Shown here piece after piece: positions 1 to 8,803 of a DNA stretch of 64,000 nucleotides; the stretch's first letter is position 1, and every line of letters starts with the position of its first letter. The position numbers were made by a program, and so were the translations under genes. The stretch is from assembly GCA_905215385.1 (NCBI GenBank), contig CAJMPY010000006.1, forward strand, positions 1 through 64,000, in the 5' to 3' direction. A model generated the notes under the pieces. The model saw only the letters and a program-made list of their open reading frames with translations. It was not told where the DNA came from and made no database searches. The DNA comes from an uncultured bacterium. GTDB lineage: Bacteria > Actinomycetota > Coriobacteriia > Coriobacteriales > Coriobacteriaceae.

Positions 1-341
1 ATGGACGAGTTCTGAATCTCACTCAAAGGTGGACCCCTTTCGAACTACGGGGCCCCGATTGCTAGGACCTACAGATGGGTGCGACAAGCACACAACGTTT
101 AGGAACACTCGGGAGCCGACAGATACTGATGTGACGCTTATGCAATCACGTCCGTATAGATTACGGGGAAATCGCTTCGATTTCAAGCGTGAACTGCGAT
201 TTTTTACTCGTATGGAGACTTTTTCGCAATCTTGTGAACGACTGTCTCCACAAGTTGACGATGAGCAGCTAGGCACACTGCTTTGGGGTAAAGTATCCCA
301 GACATACGATTCTGGAACGATTTTTCGAGAAAGGTGCCCGC
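1..341. other. Gene-free left edge of the window
   Basis: No convincing gene is seen. Short open frames on both strands here have no recognisable family, no good ribosome-binding site and low-complexity composition. The region is less GC-rich than the following gene and probably holds the promoter of the HAD phosphatase that starts at 342. It could also contain the end of a gene or mobile element lying to the left, which cannot be judged from this window. Confidence 0.4.
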
Positions 342-1100
342 GTGCTCAAAGCAGTCGTTTTCGATATGGACGAGACGCTTCTTAGCATCAACCTCAACGC
401 GTTCATCCTTCGCTATTTTAAGGATGTCTCGTCGATGCTCGCGGATATCGGACGTCGCAGCCGCGGGGGCACGATGGCGCGCCTCGGCACCATCCTGGTC
501 GACCTCAACGCCAATCGCCGCAGCAGCACGGACAATCGCACCAATCTTGAGTTTTACCAGACCGAGGTCGAGCGCCGGTGCGGCATTTGCCTCTCGGACC
601 CACTTATCTACGAGGCGTTTACCTACTACGATCACGAAGTTCTGCCGTACAAGAACGATGACATGATCAACGCAAAAGCCATGCCGGGTGCGCACGCCGC
701 GCTTCAAGCCGTACAGGACGCAGGGCTGCGCTGCGCGCTCTTCACCAACCCCAGCTTTCCTCAAGGCGCCATCGAGTGCCGCATGGGCTGGGGCGAGCTG
801 ACAGACGCGCCCTTCGAGCTCGTAACGCACATGGGCAACGCTACGCGCTGCAAGCCCGATGCCACATATTATCTTGAGCAGCTGCAGGTCATGGGGCTCG
901 AGCCACATGAGGTCCTCATGGTGGGCAACGACCCCAAGCGCGATTTCCCCAGCCCCGACTGCGGCATTCAAACCGCCTATGTGGGCCAAGGAAAGCCCGG
1001 CCGAGCCACCTGGCGTGGAACCATGGAAGACTTCGCCCGCGACTTTAACGCCGTAGTAGAAGCCTTCTACGAGCACCAAATAGCCGACGAACTAAGCTAG
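342..1100 (+). CDS. HAD-superfamily hydrolase (phosphatase)
   Basis: A 252-aa cytosolic HAD hydrolase, probably a phosphatase of a small phosphorylated metabolite; the substrate cannot be told. Motif I is VFDMDETLL near residue 7 (Asp nucleophile and Asp +2), motif II is the FTNPS segment near residue 134, motif III is the Lys of CKPD, and motif IV is the acidic GNDPKRD stretch. A helical cap lies between motifs I and II. The start is a GTG with an AAAGG ribosome-binding site about 9 nt upstream. It converges with the DeoR gene, with an 87-bp gap that holds a weak hairpin (TGGGGC/GCCCCA) but no clear T-tract. Confidence 0.85.
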   Translation: MLKAVVFDMDETLLSINLNAFILRYFKDVSSMLADIGRRSRGGTMARLGTILVDLNANRRSSTDNRTNLEFYQTEVERRCGICLSDPLIYEAFTYYDHEVLPYKNDDMINAKAMPGAHAALQAVQDAGLRCALFTNPSFPQGAIECRMGWGELTDAPFELVTHMGNATRCKPDATYYLEQLQVMGLEPHEVLMVGNDPKRDFPSPDCGIQTAYVGQGKPGRATWRGTMEDFARDFNAVVEAFYEHQIADELS

Positions 1101-1187
1101 TCCCCAAATCAGGAATGGGGCGCACGTTTGCCCCACGCTTCGTTACATGGGCAACGGCTTGAGGGCAAGATGCGATGCCCCAGTGTC

Positions 1188-1955
1188 CTAGGCCGTGATC
1201 ATTTTGACGCGTTCGCCGATTTTGGCGTCGCGCTTGTCGGAAATAACAGTAAAGCCCTCCAGGTCGCACACCTTTACATTTGAAAACACGTGGAACTTGG
1301 AGCTATCGGCGAGTACGTAACTCGCCTGGGAATTCTGCATCACGATACGTTTTTTGATAGCCTCGGGATAACCTGGCGTCATGATGCCGCGGTCCTCGTC
1401 CACCGCGTTGACACCTATAAACGCCCGGTCAAAGTACAGCTCGCGCAGCGCGCTCTCAACCATAGGACCGGCGAGCGAGCAGGTAACGGGGTTGAAGTCG
1501 CTGCCAATTACCACCACCTTAGCAGCAAGCTCGCCCGTAAACCGACATGCATAGCCGTTGGTGGTGTAGATAGTCACCGGCTTGTCGACGAGCAGGCTCA
1601 GGAGCGCCGTCGCGGTGGTACCGGAGTCGACATAGACCGTCTCACCGTCCTCGACCTCCGCCGCCGCACAACGCGCGATCAGGTCCTTCTCGCTGCTCCG
1701 CTGCGCACCCTTCTCAAAAACGCTCGCCTCGTGAGCCGCGGAATGCAACTTAACCGCGCCGCCGGTCAGATACTCGATGCTCCCCCGCTTCTCAAGTTCT
1801 TTGAGATCACGGCGAAGCGTAGACATCGACACATCGGGCATAAAGGCCGCGAGCTCGTCGATCTTCAGCAGATCGACCTCCTTAAGCTTATTGAGAATCA
1901 GTTCATGGCGCTCATACGGAATCTTCGGCGTTCCTTCCTTTTCATCTGTTTTCAA
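1188..1955 (-). CDS. DeoR-family transcriptional regulator
   Basis: A 255-aa DeoR/GlpR-type regulator. An N-terminal winged helix-turn-helix (about residues 14-70, with the family-typical SMSTLRRDLKELEKRG recognition helix) is followed by the DeoRC ligand-binding domain, a ribose-5-phosphate-isomerase-like fold (DSGTTATALL near residue 111, then the GVNAVD and GIMTPG segments). Family members are repressors released by phosphorylated sugars. The start is TTG with GGAG 6-7 nt upstream. The gene lies just downstream of, and in the same direction as, the isomerase/PTS fusion gene, separated by a terminator, so control of that sugar-uptake gene is the likely role (inference). Confidence 0.88.
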   Translation of the reverse strand: MKTDEKEGTPKIPYERHELILNKLKEVDLLKIDELAAFMPDVSMSTLRRDLKELEKRGSIEYLTGGAVKLHSAAHEASVFEKGAQRSSEKDLIARCAAAEVEDGETVYVDSGTTATALLSLLVDKPVTIYTTNGYACRFTGELAAKVVVIGSDFNPVTCSLAGPMVESALRELYFDRAFIGVNAVDEDRGIMTPGYPEAIKKRIVMQNSQASYVLADSSKFHVFSNVKVCDLEGFTVISDKRDAKIGERVKMITA

Positions 1956-1983
1956 AGTTTACTCCAATCATGTCAATCAAAAG

Positions 1984-2020
1984 CAAAAAAGGGCCGCTGC
2001 GATATAAACAGCGACCCTTT
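1984..2020 (-). terminator. Rho-independent terminator after the isomerase/PTS gene
   Basis: On the minus strand GGGTCGCTG pairs with CAGCGGCCC (one G-T pair) around a short AT-rich loop, followed by six T residues. It closes the transcript of the 2077-4332 gene and leaves the DeoR gene with its own promoter. Confidence 0.8.
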
Positions 2021-2076
2021 ATTAGATGGAAGTCGGTCTTAACCTTGGACACATGGTGTGGGGCCTCAAAGCAAGA

Positions 2077-4332
2077 CTAGGCGAGCTGATCGTCCTTACC
2101 GGTGAAGATGTAGCCGAGCACGCCGACGACAACAGCCGAGATAACCATACCGATCATGGCGAAGGCGAAGTTCATCGGATCGGAGGGGACGAAGGCCGGG
2201 AACGTGGTGACGGAGCCAAAGACAAAGGCAGTGGTGACAACCTTGAAAACGCCGAGGAACGCGCCACCGCAGGCACCGCCGATGATCTGAGCCAGGAAGA
2301 GCTTCTTATTCTTGAGGAGCATGCCAAAGAGCGTGGGCTCGATGATGGCAGAGAGGCAGATGGTCACGGCGCCGGTCATAGCAAAGCTCTTGAGCTTCTG
2401 GTCGCGGGCCTTGAGGAAGACGCCGAGGGCGCAGCCGATAACGGCAAAGTTGCAGGCAAAGGTGGCCGGGCAAATGTAGTCGAAGCCGTTGGAAGCGATG
2501 TTGTTGATCATGATAGGGTTGACGGCCCAGTGAATACCCATCGAGACGAGCACGGACCAGCCGCCGCCCACCAGGATGCCAGCAAGTACGTTGGAGCGGG
2601 CGATGAGCCAGTTGACCACGAAGGCAATGCCCTCGCCGGCATAGACGCCCAAGGGACCAATCACGAGCATAGTGGCGGGAACCATGATGATCAGCGAGAC
2701 CGCGGGGAGCACGACGAGCCTGAGAGTCTCGGGCACATGCTCATCCAGGAACTTATAGAGGAACGAGTAAACCCAGATGGCGATGATGGCCGGGATAACG
2801 GTGGAGTTGTAGCTCATGAGCACCACGGGGATGCCGAAGAACTCGCTCATGGCGCCGTTGCCCGCATCGCCCATCAAGCCGATAAAATCGGGATAGAGCA
2901 AACAGGCGCAGATCAGAGCCGACAGGTACGGGCTCGCACCGAAGCGTTTGCCCGAGGAGAAGCCTAGAAGCACCGGCAGGAAGTAGAACACGCTCATCGA
3001 GAGGGTGTAGAGGATGGTGTAGGTACCCGTGCCCTCGGTGATAAGGCCAAGCTGAACCGCAAGGATTAGCAGGCCACGGAGGATACCGGAGCCGGCCATG
3101 GCGGGCAGCAGCGGAGCAAAGACGCCCGAGATAGCAGAGAAGATCCTGGAGACGATACCCTCATCGGAGGAGGTGCTCGTGGAGACCTCGGCGCCCGAGC
3201 CCTTGACGAGCGGCTCGAACTTCTCATAGAGCTTGGGCACCTCGGTGCCGATCAGCACTTGATACTGGCCGGCCGAGTTGACGGTGTTGACCACGCCGTC
3301 GACCTCCTTGACGGCCGCGTCGTCACACTTGGAATCGTCGCGTAGGTTCAGGCGAAGACGAGTGGCGCAGTGCGTCATGCCCGAGATGTTCTCGGGGCCG
3401 CCCACGGCGGCAAGAATGCCCTTGGCAGTAGCTTCCCAATCGCGTTTCATATAATGATTACCCCCCATCGTGCAGAAGAGCTCGCGCACGAGCGCGGCCG
3501 CTGCAAGCGCATCGTTTGCATCGATCACGGACTGAATCTTTTCCTGGCCCACGCTTTCCAGGGCGTCATTCATAAGCTTCATCATAACGAGGTTATGAGC
3601 GCACTCCCCTTCCGCATCCTCGATAATCGGGAACGTATCGAAGTAGACGGCGCGGTCAAAGGCGTACTTCTTGAGATAGAAGAGCATTTCGAGCATCTTG
3701 ACAGGCGTAGCCATGCCAATCATGAGTCCGTCGTCCATCACGCCGTAACCATCGTTGAGGTGAATGCCGTAGAGCTTGCCGGCACGGCCGAAGATATCGG
3801 TAGCCATCGCGGGGTTCTCGTGCTTCATGAGCATGGGACAGTAATCGAGCGTGACACCCAGATTCTCGCGGTCCGCCGCGTTGAGGATCATGCCGGTGAG
3901 GCCCATCGTATCGATATAGGCGTAGCTGCGCTCCTCATAGGGCTTGTACTCGATGAAGATATGCAGGTCGGGCGCATAGTCGCAGACCGCCTGGAACGCC
4001 TTAACGAGGTTGTCAAACACGTGGGTGTAGTCGATCTGGAAGCTGTAGTCGAAGCCATCGTGGCCGAGCCAGATCGTCACGGTATCGCCGCCGCAGGTGC
4101 GACAGTAATCGCAGGCCTCATAGCAGAGCTTAAGCGCCTCTCCAGCGAGCGCGGGATCCTGGTTGCCCAGGTCCCCATTGATAAAATCGCTGCGAAAGCG
4201 AAGAGCCGTGCCGTTGAGCTTAAGGTCGTGTGCGTCGAGCTTGGCCTTCATCTCCTCGGCGGGGATGCCCACCACGTGCTCAGGGTAATTAAGGTCCACA
4301 TGGGTGAGGCCGACAAGGGCCACATCCACCAT
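2077..4332 (-). CDS. Fused sugar-isomerase-like domain + PTS EIIBC (beta-glucoside type)
   Basis: One open frame of 751 codons holds two proteins. Residues 1 to about 290 resemble a xylose-isomerase-like TIM-barrel epimerase (THVDLNYPEH, IEYKPYEER, LDYCPM and HLNDGYG segments) but lack the normal first beta-strand. Residues 295-751 form a complete glucose/beta-glucoside-family PTS EIIBC: EIIB with phosphocysteine in MTHCATRLRL, then about ten membrane segments, and no EIIA domain. An ATG at 3450 has a GGGGGG tract 10 nt upstream and would start a normal-length (457-aa) EIIBC. One more G in that tract would end the isomerase at TAA, so the fusion depends on homopolymer length. The N-terminus runs into a wecA-like fragment on the other strand at about 4.30 kb. 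The substrate is probably a beta-glucoside or amino sugar (inference). Confidence 0.75.
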   Translation of the reverse strand: MVDVALVGLTHVDLNYPEHVVGIPAEEMKAKLDAHDLKLNGTALRFRSDFINGDLGNQDPALAGEALKLCYEACDYCRTCGGDTVTIWLGHDGFDYSFQIDYTHVFDNLVKAFQAVCDYAPDLHIFIEYKPYEERSYAYIDTMGLTGMILNAADRENLGVTLDYCPMLMKHENPAMATDIFGRAGKLYGIHLNDGYGVMDDGLMIGMATPVKMLEMLFYLKKYAFDRAVYFDTFPIIEDAEGECAHNLVMMKLMNDALESVGQEKIQSVIDANDALAAAALVRELFCTMGGNHYMKRDWEATAKGILAAVGGPENISGMTHCATRLRLNLRDDSKCDDAAVKEVDGVVNTVNSAGQYQVLIGTEVPKLYEKFEPLVKGSGAEVSTSTSSDEGIVSRIFSAISGVFAPLLPAMAGSGILRGLLILAVQLGLITEGTGTYTILYTLSMSVFYFLPVLLGFSSGKRFGASPYLSALICACLLYPDFIGLMGDAGNGAMSEFFGIPVVLMSYNSTVIPAIIAIWVYSFLYKFLDEHVPETLRLVVLPAVSLIIMVPATMLVIGPLGVYAGEGIAFVVNWLIARSNVLAGILVGGGWSVLVSMGIHWAVNPIMINNIASNGFDYICPATFACNFAVIGCALGVFLKARDQKLKSFAMTGAVTICLSAIIEPTLFGMLLKNKKLFLAQIIGGACGGAFLGVFKVVTTAFVFGSVTTFPAFVPSDPMNFAFAMIGMVISAVVVGVLGYIFTGKDDQLA

Positions 4333-4701
4333 CGCCTGATCCAGGAGGGCTACGACCAGCGCCAGGCGGTCCTGCTCATCTACGCATGGTGTCTACTGCT
4401 CTCCCTCGGCGCCATGGTGATCAACCAGGTCCCCGTGGGAGCCCGCGTGGTGATCTTCCTCTTGCTGTTCGCGTGCTCGGCGCTATTCGCCGCGCGCCTG
4501 CACCTGTTTGAGCCAGTACTGCGTCACCACTACAATCCCAAGACTCAGCGAGATGAGACCGTCACGCCCGAAGACCACGCTTTCGCCGCCGAGGAGCGCG
4601 CGGCGCACGTGGCCCATGAGGAGCGGCTCGAGCATATCGAGGGGCTCCTTCCCAAGAAGGGAAACGACCCTGCGGGACGACAAGGCGAAAACCATCGTTG
4701 A
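4300..4701 (+). pseudogene. 3' fragment of a wecA/tagO-type (MraY family) glycosyl-1-phosphate transferase
   Basis: The last ~130 codons of an undecaprenyl-phosphate sugar-1-phosphate transferase are readable. They begin with the conserved cytoplasmic motif DKGHIHHRL(I)xxGYDQRQ, followed by two membrane segments (AVLLIYAWCLLLSLGAMV and VVIFLLLFACSALFAA) and a charged tail ending at 4701. Everything upstream of about 4303 on this strand is unrelated and antisense to the isomerase domain, so about two-thirds of the enzyme is missing. It lies 90 bp before trpS on the same strand. It is either a pseudogene remnant or an assembly join. Confidence 0.75.
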
Positions 4702-4790
4702 TTCCGGCAAGAGACGCCGTTTCTCTGGTACCTTCATCTTCAACCCAGGCCGACAATGCCGGCCAGGCACTTAACCCAAAAGGAGACAGC

Positions 4791-5840
4791 ATGCCCAACG
4801 AGCTCAGCTATGAGGTCAGCCTCGAGCGCAGCAACCAGATCCGCGCCGACCTGCCGCAGCACCCCGAGAAGTACACCATGCTCACCGGCGACCGCCCCAC
4901 CGGCCGCCTGCACCTCGGCCACTACTTCGGCACGCTCAAGAGCCGTGTCGAGCTGCAGAACATGGGCGTGCACACCAACGTGCTCATCGCCGACTACCAG
5001 GTCATCACCGACCGCGACAGCACCGATAACATCCAGGACAACGTCTACAACATGGTCATCGACTACCTGGCCTGCGGCCTGGACCCCGACAAGACGATGA
5101 TCTACACGCACTCCGCCGTGCCCGCGGCAAACCAGCTCATGCTGCCGTTCTTGTCGCTCGTCTCCGAGGCCCTGCTGCAGCGCAACCCCACCGTCAAGGC
5201 CGAGATGGAGGCCAGCGGTCATGAGCTCACCGGCCTTTTGCTCACCTACCCCGTGCACCAGGCGTGCGACATCTTGTTCTGCAAGGGCAACGTGGTGCCG
5301 GTCGGGCGCGACCAGCTGCCGCACATCGAGCTCACCCGCACCATCGCACGCAAGTTCAACAACCGCTACGGCAAGGTGTTCCCCGAGGTCGACGCGCTGC
5401 TGTCCGACACGCCGCTGCTGCCCGGCCTTGATGGGCGCAAGATGAGCAAGTCCTACGGCAACGCCATCAACATCTCCATGACCGCTGAGGAGACGGCCAA
5501 GCGCATCAAGAAGAGCCAGACCGACGGCGAGCGCATGATCACGTTCGACCCCGAAGCCCGTCCCGGCGTGTCCGGCCTGCTCTCCACCGCCGCCATCTGC
5601 ACCGGTCGCTCCGAGGTCGAGATCGCCGAGGAGATCGGCATGGGCGGCGCAGGCGCGCTCAAGAAGTACGTCACCGAGAGCGTGAACGAGTACTTCGCCC
5701 CCATCCGCGCGCGCCGCGAGGAGCTCGTGCAGGATATGGACTACGTCAAGGACGTCCTGCGCGAGGGCAACCGCCGCGCCAACGAGGTCGCCGAGGCCAC
5801 GCTCGCCGAGGTACGCGAAGCCATGGGAATGGTGTACTAA
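4791..5840 (+). CDS. trpS: Tryptophanyl-tRNA synthetase
   Basis: A 349-aa class Ic aminoacyl-tRNA synthetase that charges tRNA-Trp in the cytosol. The HIGH signature appears as HLGH at residues 41-44 (in GDRPTGRLHLGHYFG) and KMSKS at residues 217-221. Length fits bacterial TrpS. The start ATG at 4791 is chosen because AGGAGA lies 5-10 nt upstream; the open frame extends 31 codons further with no such signal. It follows the wecA-like fragment and is closed by a strong terminator at 5924-5957. No T-box leader was seen in the short upstream gap. Confidence 0.97.
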   Translation: MPNELSYEVSLERSNQIRADLPQHPEKYTMLTGDRPTGRLHLGHYFGTLKSRVELQNMGVHTNVLIADYQVITDRDSTDNIQDNVYNMVIDYLACGLDPDKTMIYTHSAVPAANQLMLPFLSLVSEALLQRNPTVKAEMEASGHELTGLLLTYPVHQACDILFCKGNVVPVGRDQLPHIELTRTIARKFNNRYGKVFPEVDALLSDTPLLPGLDGRKMSKSYGNAINISMTAEETAKRIKKSQTDGERMITFDPEARPGVSGLLSTAAICTGRSEVEIAEEIGMGGAGALKKYVTESVNEYFAPIRARREELVQDMDYVKDVLREGNRRANEVAEATLAEVREAMGMVY

Positions 5841-5923
5841 GCCATCCGGCTCGCGGAAACGCGCCGCGACACGCGAATGGGCCATCTTCACGTGTCCACG
5901 CCTTCGACATAGTCAAGGTCTTA

Positions 5924-5957
5924 CGAGGTGGGCGATAATAAGCCCGCCTCGTTTTTT
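5924..5957 (+). terminator. Terminator after trpS
   Basis: A 10-bp stem (CGAGGTGGGC with GCCCGCCTCG, one T-G pair), an 8-nt loop, and six T residues immediately after. It ends trpS transcription just before the next HAD gene. Confidence 0.9.
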
Positions 5958-5976
5958 ACGTTGTATGGGGGATTGC

Positions 5977-6807
5977 ATGTACCGACTTGTTGCCAGCGAT
6001 ATGGATGAGACGTTTCTCGATGCCGACCACGCCATCCCGGCGTCCAATCTCCGAGCACTCAAACGCATGAGGGAGCTCGGTGTGCTGTTCGTCCCTTCGA
6101 GCGGGCGATGGTATTCCTCTATCATGGACAACTTCTCGGGGGAGGCCCGCGAGCTGATCGAAGACGGCTATGTGCTCTCCTATAACGGCGGCTTCATCAA
6201 CCGCGTGGGAGACCCCACCCCGCTCACCACCTGCGGCCTTTCCAACGAATGCGCGAACGCGATCTATGCAAAGGGGCTCGAACTCGGACTCTGCATGCAC
6301 GTCAACGTCGCCGACGGCCACGTGTTCGTGAATGACGCACCCACACGGGAGCGCGACTATCTGGAATCGATCACCGGGGTCACTCATTTTCGCGGATCTG
6401 ACCATCTCGACCTCTCATTCCTTGAAGGCCGTGGCATCGTGAAGATCCTGTACGTCGACTGGGACTTCGATGCGCTGCAGGAATTGGGCCGCAAGCTCGC
6501 GCCGATGGCCGAGCGACTCGGCGTTGACATCACCTTCTCCTCCAAGCGCTACCTCGAACTCATGCCCGCAGGCGTTGACAAAGGGACGGGGCTCACGCGC
6601 CTTGCCGATATGCTGGGAATTCCGATGTCCGAGGTCATCGCCGTTGGTGATTCCGCAAACGACCTCTCCATGATCAAGGCGGCGGGACTGGGCGTCGGCG
6701 TGGCGAATGTCACCGACGACGTGCGGCCGTATTGCGATGTCGTCCTTGAAACGACCGGGACTGAGGGTGCGTTCTCCGAACTCATCGAGCGATTCCTTGA
6801 ACCCTAA
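5977..6807 (+). CDS. Cof-type HAD-IIB hydrolase
   Basis: A HAD phosphatase of the Cof/YidA type (276 aa from ATG 5977). Motif I is ASDMDETFLD; the conserved Thr/Ser is in FVPSSGR; the Lys of motif III is in GVDKGTGL; and motif IV is GDSANDLSMI. The large C2B cap occupies the middle. Such enzymes dephosphorylate sugar phosphates, nucleotides or flavin precursors; the substrate here is unknown. The ATG at 5977 has GGGGG 6-10 nt upstream and is preferred over an in-frame ATG at 5965 that would overlap this site. The gene sits directly after the trpS terminator and appears monocistronic. Confidence 0.88.
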   Translation: MYRLVASDMDETFLDADHAIPASNLRALKRMRELGVLFVPSSGRWYSSIMDNFSGEARELIEDGYVLSYNGGFINRVGDPTPLTTCGLSNECANAIYAKGLELGLCMHVNVADGHVFVNDAPTRERDYLESITGVTHFRGSDHLDLSFLEGRGIVKILYVDWDFDALQELGRKLAPMAERLGVDITFSSKRYLELMPAGVDKGTGLTRLADMLGIPMSEVIAVGDSANDLSMIKAAGLGVGVANVTDDVRPYCDVVLETTGTEGAFSELIERFLEP

Positions 6808-6993
6808 CGACCACATGTCACTGTGTCTTTCTATTTGTAACCCTTGATTAACTTATGGAGAGGCTGTGTGCTCGTCGGTCTACGACTTGGGTCTCAGAGA
6901 ATTAGCTATAGTTAACTTAATGAAGGCACAGGCGAATTAAAGACCTTCGACACGAACGTTGCGCCTTCCCACCCCTCGCGCAACACCTCTTTG

Positions 6994-7025
6994 GAAAGGC
7001 GCCCCGCACATGTGGGGCGCCTTTC
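6994..7025 (+). terminator. Terminator-like hairpin between HAD and methyltransferase genes
   Basis: An 11-bp perfect stem (AAAGGCGCCCC with GGGGCGCCTTT) around an 8-nt loop, ending in TTTCTT. It probably ends the upstream HAD transcript, although it lies 187 bp after that stop codon; nothing recognisable is encoded in between. Confidence 0.7.
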
Positions 7026-7064
7026 TTGACTACAATGGCGATATCGATTGAAAGTGAGGGCGGC

Positions 7065-7397
7065 ATGGCAGACCGGGACACCGACGGATTCTTCAACCGC
7101 GTATACGACATGGTACGCCAGGTGCCCTGCGGCATGGTTGCCACATATGGTCAGATCGCCAAGCTCGTTGGTGAGCCCCGTCGAGCCCGATACGTGGGAT
7201 ACGCCCTGCACGTCAATCCGGAACCCGGCACCATCCCCTGTCATCGCATCGTATTCGCCGACGGACGCCTCGCGGAGGGGTTCGCCTTCGGTGGGCCCGA
7301 GGCGCAGCGCACACTGCTCGAGGACGAAGGCGTTGCCTTCCTCGCCAACGGACATGTCGACCTGCAGGCCTCTCGCTGGCCAGCGGGCCTGGTATGA
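7065..7397 (+). CDS. O6-alkylguanine-DNA alkyltransferase-like protein (MGMT C-terminal domain)
   Basis: A 110-aa stand-alone copy of the DNA-binding/active-site domain of methylated-DNA-protein-cysteine methyltransferase. The helix-turn-helix region is VPCGMVATYGQIAKLVG with RRARYVGYAL, and the active-site motif is PCHRI. The acceptor cysteine is present, unlike alkyltransferase-like (Atl) proteins, which carry Trp there. It may repair O6-alkylguanine itself or flag lesions for excision repair, since the usual N-terminal domain is absent. ATG 7065 has GAGGG just upstream; the open frame starts 13 codons earlier without a signal. A terminator follows at 7401. Confidence 0.85.
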   Translation: MADRDTDGFFNRVYDMVRQVPCGMVATYGQIAKLVGEPRRARYVGYALHVNPEPGTIPCHRIVFADGRLAEGFAFGGPEAQRTLLEDEGVAFLANGHVDLQASRWPAGLV

Positions 7398-7400
7398 CAA

Positions 7401-7429
7401 GGGGCGCCGACAGCGCCCCTTCCCGTTTT
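7401..7429 (+). terminator. Terminator after the alkyltransferase gene
   Basis: A perfect 7-bp GGGGCGC/GCGCCCC stem with a CGACA loop, followed by a pyrimidine-rich tail ending in TTTT. The convergent membrane-protein gene ends at 7452. Confidence 0.75.
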
Positions 7430-7451
7430 GGATCCTTGGCAGGCAACCCAA

Positions 7452-8546
7452 TCAAACGGTCGCCTCGAGTGCGTCCCCCGCGCGGTCGAGTGTGCTTCTG
7501 ACCTTGGCACCCTGTTTGAACCACGTGCGCAGGTCCTCGAGCGTGCTGCCCGCTGCATACACCTTGATTTTGCGACCACCCCTCGTGGTCACCGTGCAGC
7601 GGTCGCCGCTCTCGCTGTTCTCGTGCGCCGTGATCTTCTTGAGGCAATCGCGGCGAAACGCCACGACGCGGGCGTTGCTGATCTCGATGAACCAATCGTC
7701 ATCGACAAGCGAAGTACCCGTGGCACCTCGGCTTGCCATCTCCTCGGAGAAGGAGAAACCGAGCGCGCGCTCCTGCCTGCCGATCTCGAGGATGCCGCGG
7801 GCCGGCATGCTGAGCATGACCAGGGGAAGCGCGACGCCGATGAGTAGGAACAGGAACGGGATGAGCACGAGCAGGCGCGCACCCTCGTCGGTGAAGACCG
7901 CCATGAAGGCGAGGACGAGCGAGAAGACGAGGGCCATGCCGTTGAAAACAATCGTCAACGGCTTGATGGCAGACCAACACAGGCCCGCCTTGGTCATGGG
8001 ACCGTCGACGGCGTCCGAGACTTCGATGCCCTCTTCCTCCAGACGGGCGAGGAGGTTGAGCGAGCACACCCCCTCGAGGCTTATCGAGCAGAACTTCCGG
8101 TCGCCCTCGAACAGGTCGATCCTCATCATCTGCGTGTGAAGCGTTGCACGGGTGATGTTGCCAAACGTCGTCTCCTTGCGGATGCCGAAGGCGTTACGCG
8201 AGAGAATTCGCTCACCGTCCACGTCGATGCGCGGGATGCTCAGCAGGGCCCAGATGGCCATGCCCGCGAGCGCCATGGCGTGACCGAACCACACAAGTTC
8301 GTGGTCCCACTCGCCCAACGAGACGCCCTGCCAGACGTAGACACCCAGCATGAGCAGTTCGAACGCGACGGCGCAGCAGGCGATGATCGTGCGGATGGCT
8401 GCGGGCATGCGCACCGTGAAGCAATCGAGGCTGTCCGTTGCCTCGCTGCGCTCGCGCGCGCCGCGGCGGGCGACCCATGCAGTGAGCGGGCCGACGATGA
8501 ACACGGTCATACCGACGTGCAGAATGGATTCGAGCAGATTACTCAT
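7452..8546 (-). CDS. Multi-pass membrane protein of unknown function
   Basis: A 364-aa protein with about five predicted membrane segments: one near the N-terminus, a pair around residues 50-100 (TIIACCAVAFELLMLGVYVW and AMALAGMAIWALLSIP), and a pair around 195-250. A soluble segment after the second pair and a C-terminal soluble domain both look like PH-type beta folds, suggesting duplicated membrane-linked PH-like modules. No enzymatic motif is seen. ATG 8546 is preferred over the in-frame GTG three codons earlier because GAGG lies upstream. It is convergent with the alkyltransferase gene and may be transcribed with nothing else. Function unknown. Confidence 0.7.
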   Translation of the reverse strand: MSNLLESILHVGMTVFIVGPLTAWVARRGARERSEATDSLDCFTVRMPAAIRTIIACCAVAFELLMLGVYVWQGVSLGEWDHELVWFGHAMALAGMAIWALLSIPRIDVDGERILSRNAFGIRKETTFGNITRATLHTQMMRIDLFEGDRKFCSISLEGVCSLNLLARLEEEGIEVSDAVDGPMTKAGLCWSAIKPLTIVFNGMALVFSLVLAFMAVFTDEGARLLVLIPFLFLLIGVALPLVMLSMPARGILEIGRQERALGFSFSEEMASRGATGTSLVDDDWFIEISNARVVAFRRDCLKKITAHENSESGDRCTVTTRGGRKIKVYAAGSTLEDLRTWFKQGAKVRSTLDRAGDALEATV

Positions 8547-8701
8547 AGGGGCCACCGCCTCGGGCTCTGGAGATTAACTGCAGGAAACGCTGCCAGAACG
8601 ATGGGATGCGCACAACGTAAGGAGCCGCGTATCGGCAAGCGGCGGCATCGCAATCGCCCGGCGAACAGATGATGATCGGCGCCGGGCCAGACGAATTAAA
8701 C

Positions 8702-8749
8702 AAAAGGGTGGTCGACGGCGCCCTCGCAGGCGCACCGTCGACCACCCTT
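8702..8749 (-). terminator. Terminator after the MFS gene
   Basis: A perfect 15-bp stem (AAGGGTGGTCGACGG with CCGTCGACCACCCTT) on the minus strand, with a smaller GCGCC inner pairing and a TTTTG tail. It ends the transporter transcript 55 bp after its stop. Between here and 8556 no gene is seen. Confidence 0.85.
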
Positions 8750-8803
8750 CACGTCGCAGCGACCCTACGAGCCGTCCGAAACGAAACGCACTCCGCCAGA
8801 GCG

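Noticed and set aside
3370..4701. A 443-codon rightward open frame
   Set aside because: Most of it is antisense to the isomerase/PTS gene; only the last ~130 codons, matching the wecA/tagO family, are real.
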